Positions 7,992 through 17,224 of a stretch of 64,000 nucleotides of DNA are shown here, in pieces; position 1 is the first letter of the stretch, and every line of letters starts with the position of its first letter. The notes beneath the pieces were generated by a model. The model worked only from the letters and a program-made list of their open reading frames with translations. It was not told where the DNA came from and ran no database searches. The translations under genes were made by a program, and so were the position numbers. Source of the DNA: Lysobacteraceae bacterium (GTDB lineage: Bacteria; Pseudomonadota; Gammaproteobacteria; Nitrococcales; AK92); contig JAAYIK010000002.1 in assembly GCA_012523465.1 (NCBI GenBank), positions 1 to 64,000 on the forward strand, in the 5' to 3' direction.

Positions 7992-9506
7992 ATGTCGATC
8001 ATTCGCCAGGACGATTTCATCCAAAGCATCGCCGATGCGCTGCAGTACATCTCTTATTATCACCCCAAGGATTTCATCGACGCCGTCCATGCCGCTTATC
8101 GACGCGAGCAATCGCCGGCGGCCAGGGACGCCCTGGCGCAGATCCTGATCAACTCCCGCATGTGCGCCGAAGGCCGACGGCCGATCTGCCAGGACACCGG
8201 CATCGTCACCGTCTTCCTCAAGATCGGCATGAACGTGCGCTGGGATGCCACCATGAGCGTCGAGGACATGGTCAACGAAGGCGTGCGGCGGGCCTACCTG
8301 CACCCGGACAACGTCCTGCGCGCCTCGGTGCTGGCCGATCCGGCTGGCGCCCGCAAGAACACCCGCGACAACACGCCCGCCGTGATCCACATGAGCGTGG
8401 TCCCGGGCGACAAGGTCGAGGTCGAGGTGGCGGCCAAGGGCGGCGGCTCGGAAGCCAAGAGCAAGTTCGCCATGCTCAACCCGTCCGACTCCATCGTCGA
8501 CTGGGTACTCGAGATGGTGCCCACCATGGGCGCCGGCTGGTGCCCGCCGGGCATTCTCGGCATCGGCATCGGCGGCACCGCGGAGAAGGCCATGCAGCTC
8601 GCCAAGGAAGCCTGCATGGAGCGCATCGACATCCACGAGCTGCAGGCGCGCGGTCCCAGCAGCCGCATTGAGGAGCTGCGACTGGAGCTCTACGACAAGA
8701 TCAACCGACTCGGCATCGGCGCCCAGGGCCTGGGCGGCCTCACCACGGTGCTGGACGTCAAGATCAAGGACTACCCGACCCACGCCGCCAACCTGCCGGT
8801 GGCCATCATCCCCAACTGCGCCGCCACCCGCCACGTCGGCTTCGTGCTGGACGGCTCGGGCCCGGCTCGCCTCGCACCACCGCGGCTGGAGGACTGGCCG
8901 CAAATCGACTACGGCGTCAAAGAGGCGCGGCGGGTCAATCTCGACACCGTCACCCCGGAAGAGGTACAGAGCTGGCGGCCGGGCGAGACCCTGCTGCTGT
9001 CCGGCACCGTGCTCACTGGCCGCGACGCCGCCCACAAGCGCATGCAGGACATGCTGGAGCGCGGCGAGCCGCTGCCGGTGGACCTGCGCGGCAAGTTCAT
9101 CTACTACGTCGGCCCGGTGGATCCGGTGCGCGACGAGGTGGTCGGTCCAGCCGGTCCCACCACCGCCACCCGCATGGACAAGTTCACCGACATGATGCTG
9201 GAGAAGACCGGCCTGCTGGGCATGATCGGCAAGGGTGAACGCGGCCCGGCCGCCATCGAGGCGATCAAGAAGCACAAGGCCGTCTACCTGATCGCGGTCG
9301 GCGGGGCGGCCTACCTGGTGTCCAAGGCCATCCGCAAGGCGCGGGTGGTGGCCTTCGAGGATCTCGGTATGGAGGCCATCCACGAGTTCGTGGTCGAGGA
9401 CATGCCGGTGACGGTGGCCGTCGACAGCCGCGGCGTCTCCGTGCATGCAAGTGGCCCGGCTGAATGGCGGGCCAGGATTGGCAACATCCCGGTCACCGTC
9501 GCCTGA
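7992..9506 (+). CDS. Class I fumarate hydratase (4Fe-4S)
   Basis: Iron-sulfur fumarase of 504 residues that interconverts fumarate and malate in the TCA cycle. The N-terminal alpha part carries the cluster-ligand motif PICQDTG (C66), then [17 protein letters not shown] and [11 protein letters not shown]. The C-terminal beta part, from about residue 330, contains [34 protein letters not shown] and [15 protein letters not shown]. Length and domain order match single-chain FumA/FumB-type enzymes. The start ATG at 7992 follows CAGAGG and gives the family-like N-terminus; an upstream extension of 129 codons in the same frame is not conserved. It is followed by a 16-bp perfect hairpin. Confidence 0.93.
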   Translation: MSIIRQDDFIQSIADALQYISYYHPKDFIDAVHAAYRREQSPAARDALAQILINSRMCAEGRRPICQDTGIVTVFLKIGMNVRWDATMSVEDMVNEGVRRAYLHPDNVLRASVLADPAGARKNTRDNTPAVIHMSVVPGDKVEVEVAAKGGGSEAKSKFAMLNPSDSIVDWVLEMVPTMGAGWCPPGILGIGIGGTAEKAMQLAKEACMERIDIHELQARGPSSRIEELRLELYDKINRLGIGAQGLGGLTTVLDVKIKDYPTHAANLPVAIIPNCAATRHVGFVLDGSGPARLAPPRLEDWPQIDYGVKEARRVNLDTVTPEEVQSWRPGETLLLSGTVLTGRDAAHKRMQDMLERGEPLPVDLRGKFIYYVGPVDPVRDEVVGPAGPTTATRMDKFTDMMLEKTGLLGMIGKGERGPAAIEAIKKHKAVYLIAVGGAAYLVSKAIRKARVVAFEDLGMEAIHEFVVEDMPVTVAVDSRGVSVHASGPAEWRARIGNIPVTVA

Positions 9507-9580
9507 AGGCCGCGCCGGGCGCGGGCGACCTCGGCAACCCACCAGATCCGGCCGCTTTGTCCCGGCCGACGCGGCACCCA

Positions 9581-9615
9581 TATGAGCAACATGCCGCTTC
9601 GGCATGTTGCTCATA
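9581..9615 (+). terminator. Perfect 16-bp hairpin downstream of fumarase, without a T-run
   Basis: TATGAGCAACATGCCG (9581-9596) pairs exactly with CGGCATGTTGCTCATA (9600-9615) around a 3-base loop. It lies 74 bp after the fumarase stop and 19 bp before the next start. The absence of a T-run makes classical intrinsic termination uncertain; mRNA 3'-end protection is an alternative. Confidence 0.5.
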
Positions 9616-9634
9616 CAATACTAGGGTGGCCGCC

Positions 9635-10090
9635 ATGAGACCGATGCTGCTCCTCGTCGCCTTGACCGCGCTGGCCTCCGGCTGCGCCATGCAACCCGCC
9701 GCTACCACCGCCGCGGCGCCAGCCGACGAGCGGGTCGAGGTCGCCAGCCAGGAAGGCGCCATTGCGCTGGAATGGCAGCTTCCTAGGGAGCGGCTCGACG
9801 GAACCCCGCTGTCAAGCTCCGACATCGCCGGCTACCGCATCTACATCGGCAACCGGCCGGGCCACACCGGCCGCGTCATCGCCATCGATGACCCGCAGCA
9901 GACCCGGGTGCTGCTGCGCGGCCTCAAGCCCGGCCACAGGTATCACGTGGCCATCAGCACCGTTGACCGCGAGGGCCTGGAAAGCCCGCGCTCGGCCGAG
10001 TCCCGCCTGGTCGCCGCGCCCATCACCGAGGGGCAGGTGGCCGCTTTCGAACGCGAGCGGTCGCCCATCCAGCACGCCAGCCTCGAGTGA
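9635..10090 (+). CDS. Small lipoprotein with a fibronectin type III domain
   Basis: A 151-residue predicted lipoprotein. The signal peptide ends in the lipobox LASGC with the lipidated cysteine at residue 17. After a low-complexity Ala/Thr linker, residues about 40-130 form one fibronectin type III domain: GAIALEWQLP, IAGYRIYIGN, TRVLLRGLKPGHRYHVAISTVDREGLES. It should sit on the periplasmic side of a membrane; its partner is unknown. The chosen ATG is the first that directly precedes the signal peptide. Confidence 0.75.
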   Translation: MRPMLLLVALTALASGCAMQPAATTAAAPADERVEVASQEGAIALEWQLPRERLDGTPLSSSDIAGYRIYIGNRPGHTGRVIAIDDPQQTRVLLRGLKPGHRYHVAISTVDREGLESPRSAESRLVAAPITEGQVAAFERERSPIQHASLE

Positions 10091-10234
10091 GGCCGGCCGC
10101 CGCCTGCGCAGGGGTGGGCGGATCGCCTATACTGGCGGGGCTCGCCAGGGCGGGCGCTTGCAGCGTCTCCGCGCCATGGCCCCGCGAGCGGGCCGGCATT
10201 CGCGACTCCCAATTCGAGGACTGGTTTCGCTTCC

Positions 10235-10801
10235 ATGCAGGATATCGTACGTTCCCAATCGATCGCCGAGGTCATCCGCAACCGCCGCAGCATCGATAGC
10301 TTCCGGCCGGAACTGCCACCGCGCGAAAACATTCTGGCGGCCATCGACAGCGCCCGCTGGGCGCCCAACCACCGGCTGACCGAGCCGTGGCACTTCTACC
10401 TCTGCGGCCCGGAAACCCGCCGCGCCATCATCGACCTCAACGCCGAGATTACCCGCGCCAAGAGCGGTGACGAGGCCGCCGAGCGCAAGCGCGAGCGCTG
10501 GTCGCGCATGCCGGGCTTTCTGGTCGTCACCTGCGACCTCGACCCCAACCCGCTGTACGAGCGGGAGAACTACGCTGCCACCTGCTGCGCGGTCCAGAAC
10601 CTCATGCTGCATCTGTGGGACATGGGCATAGGCACCAAGTGGACCACCGGCGACGTCACCCGCGACAGCCGCTTCTACGACCTGATCTGGGTGGACCCGC
10701 TGCAGGAGGTCGTGGTCGGCCTGCTCTGGTACGGCTACCCGGCCGAGACCCCGGACTCCACCCGCCGCCCGGTCGAGGCCATCGTCACCGACCTGCCCTG
10801 A
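10235..10801 (+). CDS. Nitroreductase-family flavoprotein
   Basis: A 188-residue FMN-dependent nitroreductase-fold protein, probably cytoplasmic and dimeric. Family features are the N-terminal VIRNRRSIDSFRPE with the FMN-binding RRS, ILAAIDSARWAPNHRLTEPWHFYL, the central ENYAATCCAVQNLMLHLWDMGIGTKW and the C-terminal VVVGLLWYGYP. It is closest to the short YdjA-like group. The natural substrate is not predictable. No clear ribosome-binding site precedes the ATG. It converges with the next gene with a 12-bp gap. Confidence 0.85.
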   Translation: MQDIVRSQSIAEVIRNRRSIDSFRPELPPRENILAAIDSARWAPNHRLTEPWHFYLCGPETRRAIIDLNAEITRAKSGDEAAERKRERWSRMPGFLVVTCDLDPNPLYERENYAATCCAVQNLMLHLWDMGIGTKWTTGDVTRDSRFYDLIWVDPLQEVVVGLLWYGYPAETPDSTRRPVEAIVTDLP

Positions 10802-10813
10802 CCGGCAGGCGGC

Positions 10814-11896
10814 TCACAACGCCGCCACGAAGCTGGCGATGAAGTCGCACAGCTGCTCGGTTTCCTTGATGCTGCCGAGATGGCCCCAGGGCGAGTCGAT
10901 CAGGCCTATCCTGGCTTGCCCCGCCATGCGGGTATTGAGGATGTCGGCCACCTCCTCCGCCCACTCCAGCCGATAGACGGTGTCGGTGTCCACGCTCAGC
11001 AGCAGCACCGGACACTGGATGCGCAGCACGCCGGCCTCGTAGTCACCGACGTCCCGCCCCAGGTCGTAGGAATTGATGGCGCCGAGCAGCGTGATGTAGC
11101 AGTTGGGGTCGCGGTCGCGGACGTCGATGTCCAGGGTGGCGGTGAGATAGCGCGAGATGGCGCGGCCGCGTTCGGCCTGTGCCTGCACCCCCTCGTGGAC
11201 GGCGTCCCACACCGCCGTCTTGAGCAAATCCTCGTGCACCGACATGATGCGCAGGAACTGATGCACGGTCTTCATGGCCGCCAGCGGCCGCACCAGGTCA
11301 TACCAGCCGCCCTGGAACGCCGGGTCCATGGTCAGCACGTTGATGATGAACTGATTGGCAGCCAGCGCCGCCGGCGGGGTGCGGCCGCAGCCAGCCACCG
11401 CTACCGCCGCGCCGATCAGCTCGGGGTAGAGGGCCGCCAGCTGCAGCGCGGTCATGGCCCCCATGGCAGGCCCGGCCACCAGGTGCAGCTCCTCCACCCC
11501 GATGGCATCCAGGAAGGCCTTCTGGTAGCGCGCCATGTCGATCAGGGTGATGGGCGGGAAATGCGGGCCGTAGCGGCAGCCGGTGTCGGGGTTCATGGTC
11601 AGCGGGCTGGTGCTGCCGTACATACTGCCCAGCGCGTTCATGCACAGCACCCGGAATGTGTCGGTGTCTATCGCCTTACCCGGCCCGATCAGGCCGTCCC
11701 ACCAGCCCGGGGTGGGGTCTTCCGCGCAGTAGCGCCCAGCGACGTGCTGGTCGGCGAAGCCGCCGTGGGTGATGAGGATCACCGGCCCGTCCGGATTGCC
11801 GCCGTCGTCATAGACGATTTGCGGCCGCTTCAGGGCCACACCGGATTCGGTGACGAAAGGCTCCGGCAAATGCAGGAGCTTCTTCTGCACGAGCAT
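10814..11896 (-). CDS. MetX-like alpha/beta-hydrolase with Ala in place of the nucleophile
   Basis: A 360-residue protein of the homoserine O-acyltransferase (MetX) alpha/beta-hydrolase family: HGGFADQHVAGR, then DTDTFRVLCMNALGSMYGSTSP, NPDTGCRYGPHFPPITLIDM and a nucleophile-elbow segment. At the elbow, where MetX proteins read GGSMGG, this protein reads GPAMGA, so residue 144 is Ala (codon GCC on the minus strand, 11465-11467). The Asp and His of the triad appear to remain (D305 and H339 in WGHLGS). It is therefore probably not a normal acyltransferase: a pseudoenzyme, a binding protein, or an enzyme using other chemistry. GAGGG precedes the ATG. It stands alone between the nitroreductase and the SulP gene. 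Confidence 0.8.
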   Translation of the reverse strand: MLVQKKLLHLPEPFVTESGVALKRPQIVYDDGGNPDGPVILITHGGFADQHVAGRYCAEDPTPGWWDGLIGPGKAIDTDTFRVLCMNALGSMYGSTSPLTMNPDTGCRYGPHFPPITLIDMARYQKAFLDAIGVEELHLVAGPAMGAMTALQLAALYPELIGAAVAVAGCGRTPPAALAANQFIINVLTMDPAFQGGWYDLVRPLAAMKTVHQFLRIMSVHEDLLKTAVWDAVHEGVQAQAERGRAISRYLTATLDIDVRDRDPNCYITLLGAINSYDLGRDVGDYEAGVLRIQCPVLLLSVDTDTVYRLEWAEEVADILNTRMAGQARIGLIDSPWGHLGSIKETEQLCDFIASFVAAL

Positions 11897-12045
11897 GCAA
11901 TCCCTCGCTTGCTATTGTTGTCTGGCGCACCGCCGCCCGTCCCTGGGCCCGCGCGGCAGGCAGGGCCGCAGCGCCGCCTAGCGGCGGCCCTCGGCTCATT
12001 GTATGGAGGCCGGCGCTGACGCCTGCAAGGCAGCGCCGGCGGCCC

Positions 12046-13830
12046 TCACGTGGCCACGGGGGCTTCCGCCTCGCTGGCGGCGGCCTGCTGCAGCCGGGCG
12101 CTGCGGCGCTGGGCGAAGGCCACCGCGCGCTCCAGCGTCGGGACGAAAACGATGCCCTCGCTGGTGCGGATGCCGGCGCCGCGCAGCAGCCGCCGCGTGG
12201 TTGGCCGGGTGCCGGCGAAGACCACGAAGATGCCGCGCTCGCGCATGTGCTCGAGCGCCGAGCTCAGCGCGATCAGGCCGGTGGCGTCGATAATGGGTAC
12301 GTTGCCCATCCACAGGATCAGGGTCCGCACGTCCGGCTCGTAGCGCTTTAGCGTGGTCATGGCCTTCTCGGCCGCGCCGAAGAACAGCGGCCCCTCCAGC
12401 ATGTACAGCCGGGTGTCGGCGGGCAGTTTGCCCTTGAGCTCCGGCATCTGCGCCTCCGGCATCCAGCGGCCGCCGGAGACCTCGCCCACCCGGTGCATGA
12501 ACAGTAGCGCCGCCAGCACCGTGCCGACGCCGACCGCCACCACCATGTCGAAGATCACGGTCAGGGCGAAGCAGGTCAGCAGCACCACCCGGTCGCTGTT
12601 GGGGCCGATGCGCAGCACGTTGCGCACGTGCTGCAGGTCGCTCATGTTCCAGGCCGTCATCAGCAGCAGTGCGGCCAGGGCGCTCATGGGCACGTAGGCC
12701 AGCAGCTGGGCCAGGCTAACCACCGCCAGCAGCACCACCAAGGCATGCACGATGGCTGACACCGGCGAGCGGGCGCCGGCCCGCACCCCGGCGGCGGACC
12801 GGGCGATGGCGGCGGTGGCGGTGATCCCGCCGAAGAACGGCGCCACCACGTTGCCGATGCCCTGGCCAATCAGCTCGGCGTTGGGGTTGTGCCGGGTGCG
12901 CAGGAAGTTGTCCACCACCACCGCGCACAGCAGCGATTCGATGGCGCCGAGCATAGCGATGGCGAAGGCCGGCCCGATCAGACTGCGCAGCGTCTCAAAG
13001 CTCAGCACGAAGGGCTCGCCATCCGGCCCCGGCCAGCTCCAGGGCCAAGACAGCGTCGGCGGCGTCGACGGAATGCCCGGCATGACCTGGCCGTCGGCGG
13101 TGACGTAGCTAAACTGCGAGCCGATGGTGGCCACGGCGAAGTCCGGCACCAGCTTGACGCCGAAGTAAGCCAGCAGCGCCGCTACCGTGACCGCCACCAG
13201 ATGCGCCGGGACGGGCGTCTTCAGCCGCGGCCACAGGATCATGATCGCCAGCGCCACGCCGCCGACCAGGATGTCGCCCCAGTTGGCGGTGGGCAGCGCT
13301 GCTGCCAGCATCCGCATGCGCTCGAAGAAGTTGGCCGGATTGCCCTCCAGCTCCAGGCCCAGGAAGCCGTCGACCTGCAGCAGGGCGATCACCACCGCGA
13401 TGCCCAGGGTGAAGCCGGTGGTCACTGGGTGGGGAATGTATTCGATGAGCCGCCCGAGCCGGGCCACGCCCATCACGATCAGGATGATGCCGGCCATGAC
13501 CGTCGCCAGCAGCAGGCCAGCGATGCCGTACTGGGCGGTGATGGGGTTGAGGATGACGATGAAGGCGGCGGTCGGCCCGGAGACGCTGCCGCGCGAGCCG
13601 CCGAACAGCGCGATCAGGAAGCCGGCGACGATGGCCGTGTACAGCCCGTGCTGCGGCGGCACCCCGGCGCCGATGGCGAGCGCCATGGCCAGCGGCAGGG
13701 CGATGATGCCGACCACGATGCCGGCCAGGATGTCGGCGATGAGCTGCTGCCGACCATAACCTTCCCGCAATGCCTCGCGCAGTGCGGTTGCAATGGGAAA
13801 CGATGCGAACCGGGAACCAGCTTCGCTCAA
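12046..13830 (-). CDS. dauA: SulP-family anion transporter with STAS domain, DauA-like
   Basis: A 594-residue inner-membrane SLC26/SulP transporter closely similar to E. coli DauA (YchM), a C4-dicarboxylate transporter. The membrane part spans about residues 30-440, with signatures DILAGIVVGIIALPLAMALA, SRGSVSGPTAAF, GRLIEYIPHPVT, AMLGAIESLLCAVV and GQGIGNVVAPFFGGITATAAIARSA. A C-terminal STAS domain covers about 465-575 (LYMLEGPLFFGAAE, then PIIDATGLIAL). The transported anion cannot be settled by sequence: dicarboxylate, sulfate or bicarbonate are all known in the family. The start codon is TTG, with GAGGTG 8 bases upstream. Confidence 0.85.
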   Translation of the reverse strand: MSEAGSRFASFPIATALREALREGYGRQQLIADILAGIVVGIIALPLAMALAIGAGVPPQHGLYTAIVAGFLIALFGGSRGSVSGPTAAFIVILNPITAQYGIAGLLLATVMAGIILIVMGVARLGRLIEYIPHPVTTGFTLGIAVVIALLQVDGFLGLELEGNPANFFERMRMLAAALPTANWGDILVGGVALAIMILWPRLKTPVPAHLVAVTVAALLAYFGVKLVPDFAVATIGSQFSYVTADGQVMPGIPSTPPTLSWPWSWPGPDGEPFVLSFETLRSLIGPAFAIAMLGAIESLLCAVVVDNFLRTRHNPNAELIGQGIGNVVAPFFGGITATAAIARSAAGVRAGARSPVSAIVHALVVLLAVVSLAQLLAYVPMSALAALLLMTAWNMSDLQHVRNVLRIGPNSDRVVLLTCFALTVIFDMVVAVGVGTVLAALLFMHRVGEVSGGRWMPEAQMPELKGKLPADTRLYMLEGPLFFGAAEKAMTTLKRYEPDVRTLILWMGNVPIIDATGLIALSSALEHMRERGIFVVFAGTRPTTRRLLRGAGIRTSEGIVFVPTLERAVAFAQRRSARLQQAAASEAEAPVAT

Positions 13831-14136
13831 CGCAGTGCACCTCGAACGTTAAGGAAAACGCAATGACCCGCGCCTAGCGTCCTGGCAGGTCGGAGCCATT
13901 GCGGCGAGGAAGGACGGCCTCGAGGGAACGACGCCCTGAAGGAGACGTGGACTTCGGTCGCAACAGCCGGCTGCGGAACGGCGCGCAATGGCGACGGGTT
14001 GCCGACCGGCCAGGAGAGCTTGACACAGAGCGTCAAAGATTATAAGCCCTGCGTGAAATTTTCGCTGAGAGCCGGTTCACTGCCGCTGGCAACGGCCCGG
14101 CGGGCAAGGCAAGCGCCGCGCTGGCAGCGCCCGGGC
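13831..14136. other. Intergenic region upstream of the SulP gene
   Basis: No gene is seen. It is the downstream side of the broken AhpD/CMD gene and the upstream side of the SulP transporter gene. Near 14020-14046 it contains a TTGACA hexamer, an ATTATA/TATAAT -10-like element readable on the minus strand, and the small palindrome TTGAC/GTCAA. Confidence 0.4.
14020..14046. promoter_or_regulatory. Candidate promoter elements between the SulP and CMD genes
   Basis: On the plus strand TTGACA and TATAAG are 15 bp apart, a short spacing. On the minus strand a perfect TATAAT occurs at 14039-14044, 209 bp upstream of the SulP start, but without a good -35. TTGAC and GTCAA at 14020-14036 form a 5-bp inverted repeat. 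Confidence 0.25.
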
Positions 14137-14449
14137 TCAACGCCCGGCGTCGTCCGCCCAGGCCTCGAAGGCCAGCTGGGAATGCGCCACCGCGCCGCCG
14201 GCGCGCATCTCGGCCGCCACCCAGATCGCCTCCATCAGCCCCTGCCGCGTCGCCCCTTCCCGCTGCGCTCCGCGGGTGTGGCGGTATGCAGTAAGGACAC
14301 TGCGTCACGTGCGCCACCGCCACCGCGATCAGCTGCTTAGTCTTGGCATCCAGCGCCCCGGCCTTGAAAACCGCCCGACCGAACTCCCGCCAGGCGGCCT
14401 CGATCTCCGGCGTCAAGCGCTTGCGCGGGTGCTCCGTTGCTGCCGCCAT
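14137..14449 (-). pseudogene. Frameshifted carboxymuconolactone decarboxylase / AhpD-like gene
   Basis: The first 53 codons encode an AhpD/CMD-family start: EHPRKRLTPEIEAAWREF, KTKQLIAVAVAHVTQCPYCI. Right after the CxxC motif the frame changes. The expected continuation (HTRGAQREGATRQ, LMEAIWVAAEMRAGGAVAHS, QLAFEAWADD, stop) is found in another frame and ends at 14137. Between the CPYCI codons and the CAC of the conserved histidine there are four bases where the family has two codons, i.e. a net loss of two bases. GGAGG precedes the ATG at 14449. Either the gene is genuinely inactivated or this is a sequencing error; the intact protein would have been about 104 residues. Confidence 0.75.
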
Positions 14450-14896
14450 TGCTACCTCCAACCGTCCACGCTCTAAATCCTTGCCAACCTGGGCCTGGGC
14501 GGCGGACATCTCAAGCCGCAGCGCCAGTGCCCGGGCGCGGGAACCCCGACGGCAGGGAAGCCGCGCCTTGCGGCTTGCAAGAGCAGCGCTTTGGACTATT
14601 CTGACTTGGTGATTTGCTCGCCAGCCGGCACGCCGGAAAGCCATTGCTGCTTTTTTACAACAGCAGTTTTCATAAAAATGTCACCGAAGTGTTGCTTTGC
14701 GTGCCGGGCTGGTGTAGAAAGTGTGAGCGTGCGGGAAAACAACGCGTCTCAACCCGCATGTTGCATGGCAACAACAAGAACAGGCGGCACTGCCGCCACC
14801 GGCTTGGGGGAGACCGGTAACCGGAGGGGAACCGCGCCTCCCATCCAAGAGCAATGACAACACCAAACGATTCCTTGGATGTAGGGGATACTCACA
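14450..14896. other. Intergenic region upstream of the porin gene
   Basis: No gene is seen in these 447 bases. The middle (about 14645-14690) is unusually AT-rich for this window, with several A and T runs, and is followed by a candidate promoter. The last 120 bases contain a perfect 7-bp hairpin, GGCGGCA/TGCCGCC (14783-14797), that would lie in the leader of the porin mRNA. Confidence 0.4.
14692..14720 (+). promoter_or_regulatory. Candidate promoter for the porin gene
   Basis: TTGCTT (14692-14697) and TAGAAA (14715-14720) are 17 bp apart, directly downstream of an AT-rich tract that could act as an UP element. The predicted leader is about 170 nt. Both hexamers are imperfect. Confidence 0.3.
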
Positions 14897-16078
14897 ATGA
14901 AGAAGCATGCTTCTGCCCTGGCCATCGCGGCTCTGCTTGCCGCTCCGGCCGCGCACTCCGCTGTGGCCGTTGACTTCAACGGCGAGTTCGAAGCCAACGC
15001 TGTCAACCTCGATAATGATGCGCCCGGCCAAGAAGATGGCCGCGGGATTCTTCAACTGCTGCGCCTGGGCGCCAACATCAAGCTGGACGATGGCGTGCAG
15101 ATCGTCACCCGCATGAACCTCTCCAACCGGGAATGGAGTGGCGACCGGTCCCGGCCCGCCATCAACGGTGCTTATAGCCCCGATGCCGCTGACAACGTCA
15201 CCCTGGATCTCGGCTACCTGCAGCTGCCGCTAGGCCCGGGCATTCTGCGCATCGGCCGCCAGGAGTCCAACTGGGGCAACTGCTTCGTCTCTTGCGACGA
15301 CCGCCGCGACCGCATCCAGTACGTCACCCGGCTCGGCGGAACCAACATCGGCCTGGGTTACGACAAGCGTGTCGAAGGCCAGTTCGGCCCCGGGCCCAAT
15401 ACAGATGACGACCAGACCGGTTACTACGGTTTTGCCGTCGGCCAGCTGGGTCCTGTCGTCGCCGGCCTCCTGATCTACCACGTGCGTTACGACGACAACT
15501 TCCCTCCCCCCATGGGCGATGGCACCGTCACTCTGGTCAGCCCGTACTTCCAGACCAAGGTCGCCGGCATCGACCTGTCCGGTACCTTCGCCTATCAGAA
15601 CATGGATCCCGGCCAGGTCAGCATGGATGATCGTCTGGGCGCCTACCTCCGCGCCGGCTACGACTTCGGTGTGGCCAAGGTCGAAGGCCAGCTGGTCTGG
15701 ACCGACGGCTATGCTCCCAACCAGGGCTTCGACAGCTTCTCCAGCATGATCAACAACAGCCCGGAGAACAAGAACAGCGCGCTTTCGGTCACCAACATCG
15801 GCGCCGACACCATCGGCTTCGCCGCTCGCGTCTATGGCAACGTCACCGAGCAGCTCAAGCTGGTCGCTGCCGCCGGTGTCTACGACGACGGCGACGCTGT
15901 CGAACGCGGTTACAGGGGCCGCGATGTTAAGCTGACCTTCTTCGACCTGCAGGCGCACTATCAGGTGACCCCGTCCACCCTGATCTGGGCGACCGCGGGT
16001 CGGGTCAACGTCGATCGGGCCTCGGGTTCGGACACCGACCTCACCGGTCTGAGCCTGAACGTCCGCACCACGTTCTAA
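14897..16078 (+). CDS. Outer-membrane porin-like beta-barrel protein
   Basis: A 393-residue predicted outer-membrane beta-barrel. It has a typical signal peptide (MKKHASALAIAALLAAPAAHS) cleaved near residue 23, alternating amphipathic strands ending in aromatic residues throughout, and a C-terminal phenylalanine (NVRTTF), the usual outer-membrane insertion signal. Acidic loops (DNDAPGQEDG, PNTDDDQT) are frequent. One cysteine pair (NCFVSC) may form a loop disulfide. It resembles trimeric general porins of Gram-negative bacteria; selectivity is not predictable. It is monocistronic, with its own leader and a strong terminator directly downstream, which suggests high expression. Confidence 0.8.
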   Translation: MKKHASALAIAALLAAPAAHSAVAVDFNGEFEANAVNLDNDAPGQEDGRGILQLLRLGANIKLDDGVQIVTRMNLSNREWSGDRSRPAINGAYSPDAADNVTLDLGYLQLPLGPGILRIGRQESNWGNCFVSCDDRRDRIQYVTRLGGTNIGLGYDKRVEGQFGPGPNTDDDQTGYYGFAVGQLGPVVAGLLIYHVRYDDNFPPPMGDGTVTLVSPYFQTKVAGIDLSGTFAYQNMDPGQVSMDDRLGAYLRAGYDFGVAKVEGQLVWTDGYAPNQGFDSFSSMINNSPENKNSALSVTNIGADTIGFAARVYGNVTEQLKLVAAAGVYDDGDAVERGYRGRDVKLTFFDLQAHYQVTPSTLIWATAGRVNVDRASGSDTDLTGLSLNVRTTF

Positions 16079-16102
16079 TCGGCACGGTGCAGATGTCATA
16101 AA

Positions 16103-16126
16103 GGGGCGCAACCGCGCCCCTTTTTT
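16103..16126 (+). terminator. Intrinsic terminator of the porin gene
   Basis: GGGGCGC, a 4-base loop and GCGCCCC are followed by six T residues, 25 bp after the porin stop codon. Confidence 0.9.
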
Positions 16127-16207
16127 GTTGCAGCCTGCTATCCTGCTCGTTCAGCAGGTAAATGCTCTCATCCAGCCAGACAACGACAAGCCAACGGGCA
16201 GAACCAC

Positions 16208-17197
16208 ATGCGTCGACAACAGCCATTGCTTGCCGCCGCGCTCGCCGTCGCGCTGAGCGCCTGCGCCACCACCGACCCCAAGGAGATCGCCGAAGACCCG
16301 CTGCTGCAGCAGACCTTCCTGCCCCAGCATGCCGACTTCGACAACCCCGGTCCGCTGCAGCGGCTACTGACCGGCGACCGCGAGGAGCAGCGTGCCAGGC
16401 TCGAGGAAACCGAGGCGCGCCTGGCCCAACTGGAGCGGCAGCTGCAGGCCGAGCGCGCCCGGGAGCGCGGCGCGGCCGCGCCGGCGCCCGCCGCGGCAGC
16501 AGCTGCGGCCGACACGCTGGCGGTCAAGGTCGGCCTAGCCATCTCGCCGGAGGCGGGCGACGCGCTGGCGCAGGAGCTGGCCCGGGCTTTCGCGGAGGCG
16601 TCGGCCGGGCATCCCATCGTGCTGATCGACGGCGCCGAGATGGCGAAACAGATGGGCGCCTACGGCTGCGCCGCCGGCACGGCCCGGCGCTGCCTCGAGC
16701 AGCTGGCCCGCTATCCTGGCGTCCAGCAGCTGATCGCCATCACCGCGGCCAAGAGCTCGCCCGGCCGCATCGGCCTGCCCCTGCAGCTGCACGACGCCGC
16801 ACACGGCCTGAGCCAAGAGGCGGCCACCGTGGAGCTGCCGGCCCGGCAGGACCGGGTCGAGCCGCAGGCGCTGCTGGCGCTGGCCGAAGAGACGCTGGCG
16901 GCGACCCTGTCCGCCGCCAGAGCCGCACCTTGGTCCACGCGGGCTTTCAACCGGGAAGGCAACGACATTTTCCTCGCCGCCGGTGAGCGCTCCGGCCTCG
17001 CGCCCGGCATGGTGCTGGCCGTGCACGGCCCCGGCCGCGCCATCGCCGCTCCCACCGGCGGCCTGGCCGGCTGGATTCCGGGGCCGCGCAAGGGTGCGGT
17101 TCGGGTCACGGCGCTATTCGGCCAAGACTACGCCGTCGCCGAGCTGATCGAAGGCGAGCCGCCAACAGCGACCGATCCGCTGCTGCCGCAGCGCTGA
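16208..17197 (+). CDS. Periplasmic lipoprotein with a coiled coil, function unknown
   Basis: A 329-residue predicted lipoprotein. The signal peptide ends in LSAC with the lipidated cysteine at residue 19. Residues about 55-90 are a charged heptad-like coiled coil (REEQRARLEETEARLAQLERQLQ), followed by an Ala/Pro linker. The rest is a globular alpha/beta region (VKVGLAISPEAGDALAQELA, HPIVLIDGAEMAKQMGAYGC) and a C-terminal small beta domain (GLAPGMVLAVHGPG, VRVTALFGQDYAVAEL). I do not recognise the family. It has its own terminator downstream and is convergent with rho. Confidence 0.6.
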   Translation: MRRQQPLLAAALAVALSACATTDPKEIAEDPLLQQTFLPQHADFDNPGPLQRLLTGDREEQRARLEETEARLAQLERQLQAERARERGAAAPAPAAAAAAADTLAVKVGLAISPEAGDALAQELARAFAEASAGHPIVLIDGAEMAKQMGAYGCAAGTARRCLEQLARYPGVQQLIAITAAKSSPGRIGLPLQLHDAAHGLSQEAATVELPARQDRVEPQALLALAEETLAATLSAARAAPWSTRAFNREGNDIFLAAGERSGLAPGMVLAVHGPGRAIAAPTGGLAGWIPGPRKGAVRVTALFGQDYAVAELIEGEPPTATDPLLPQR

Positions 17198-17224
17198 CCG
17201 CCTTGCGGAAAACTGCCACGCCGC

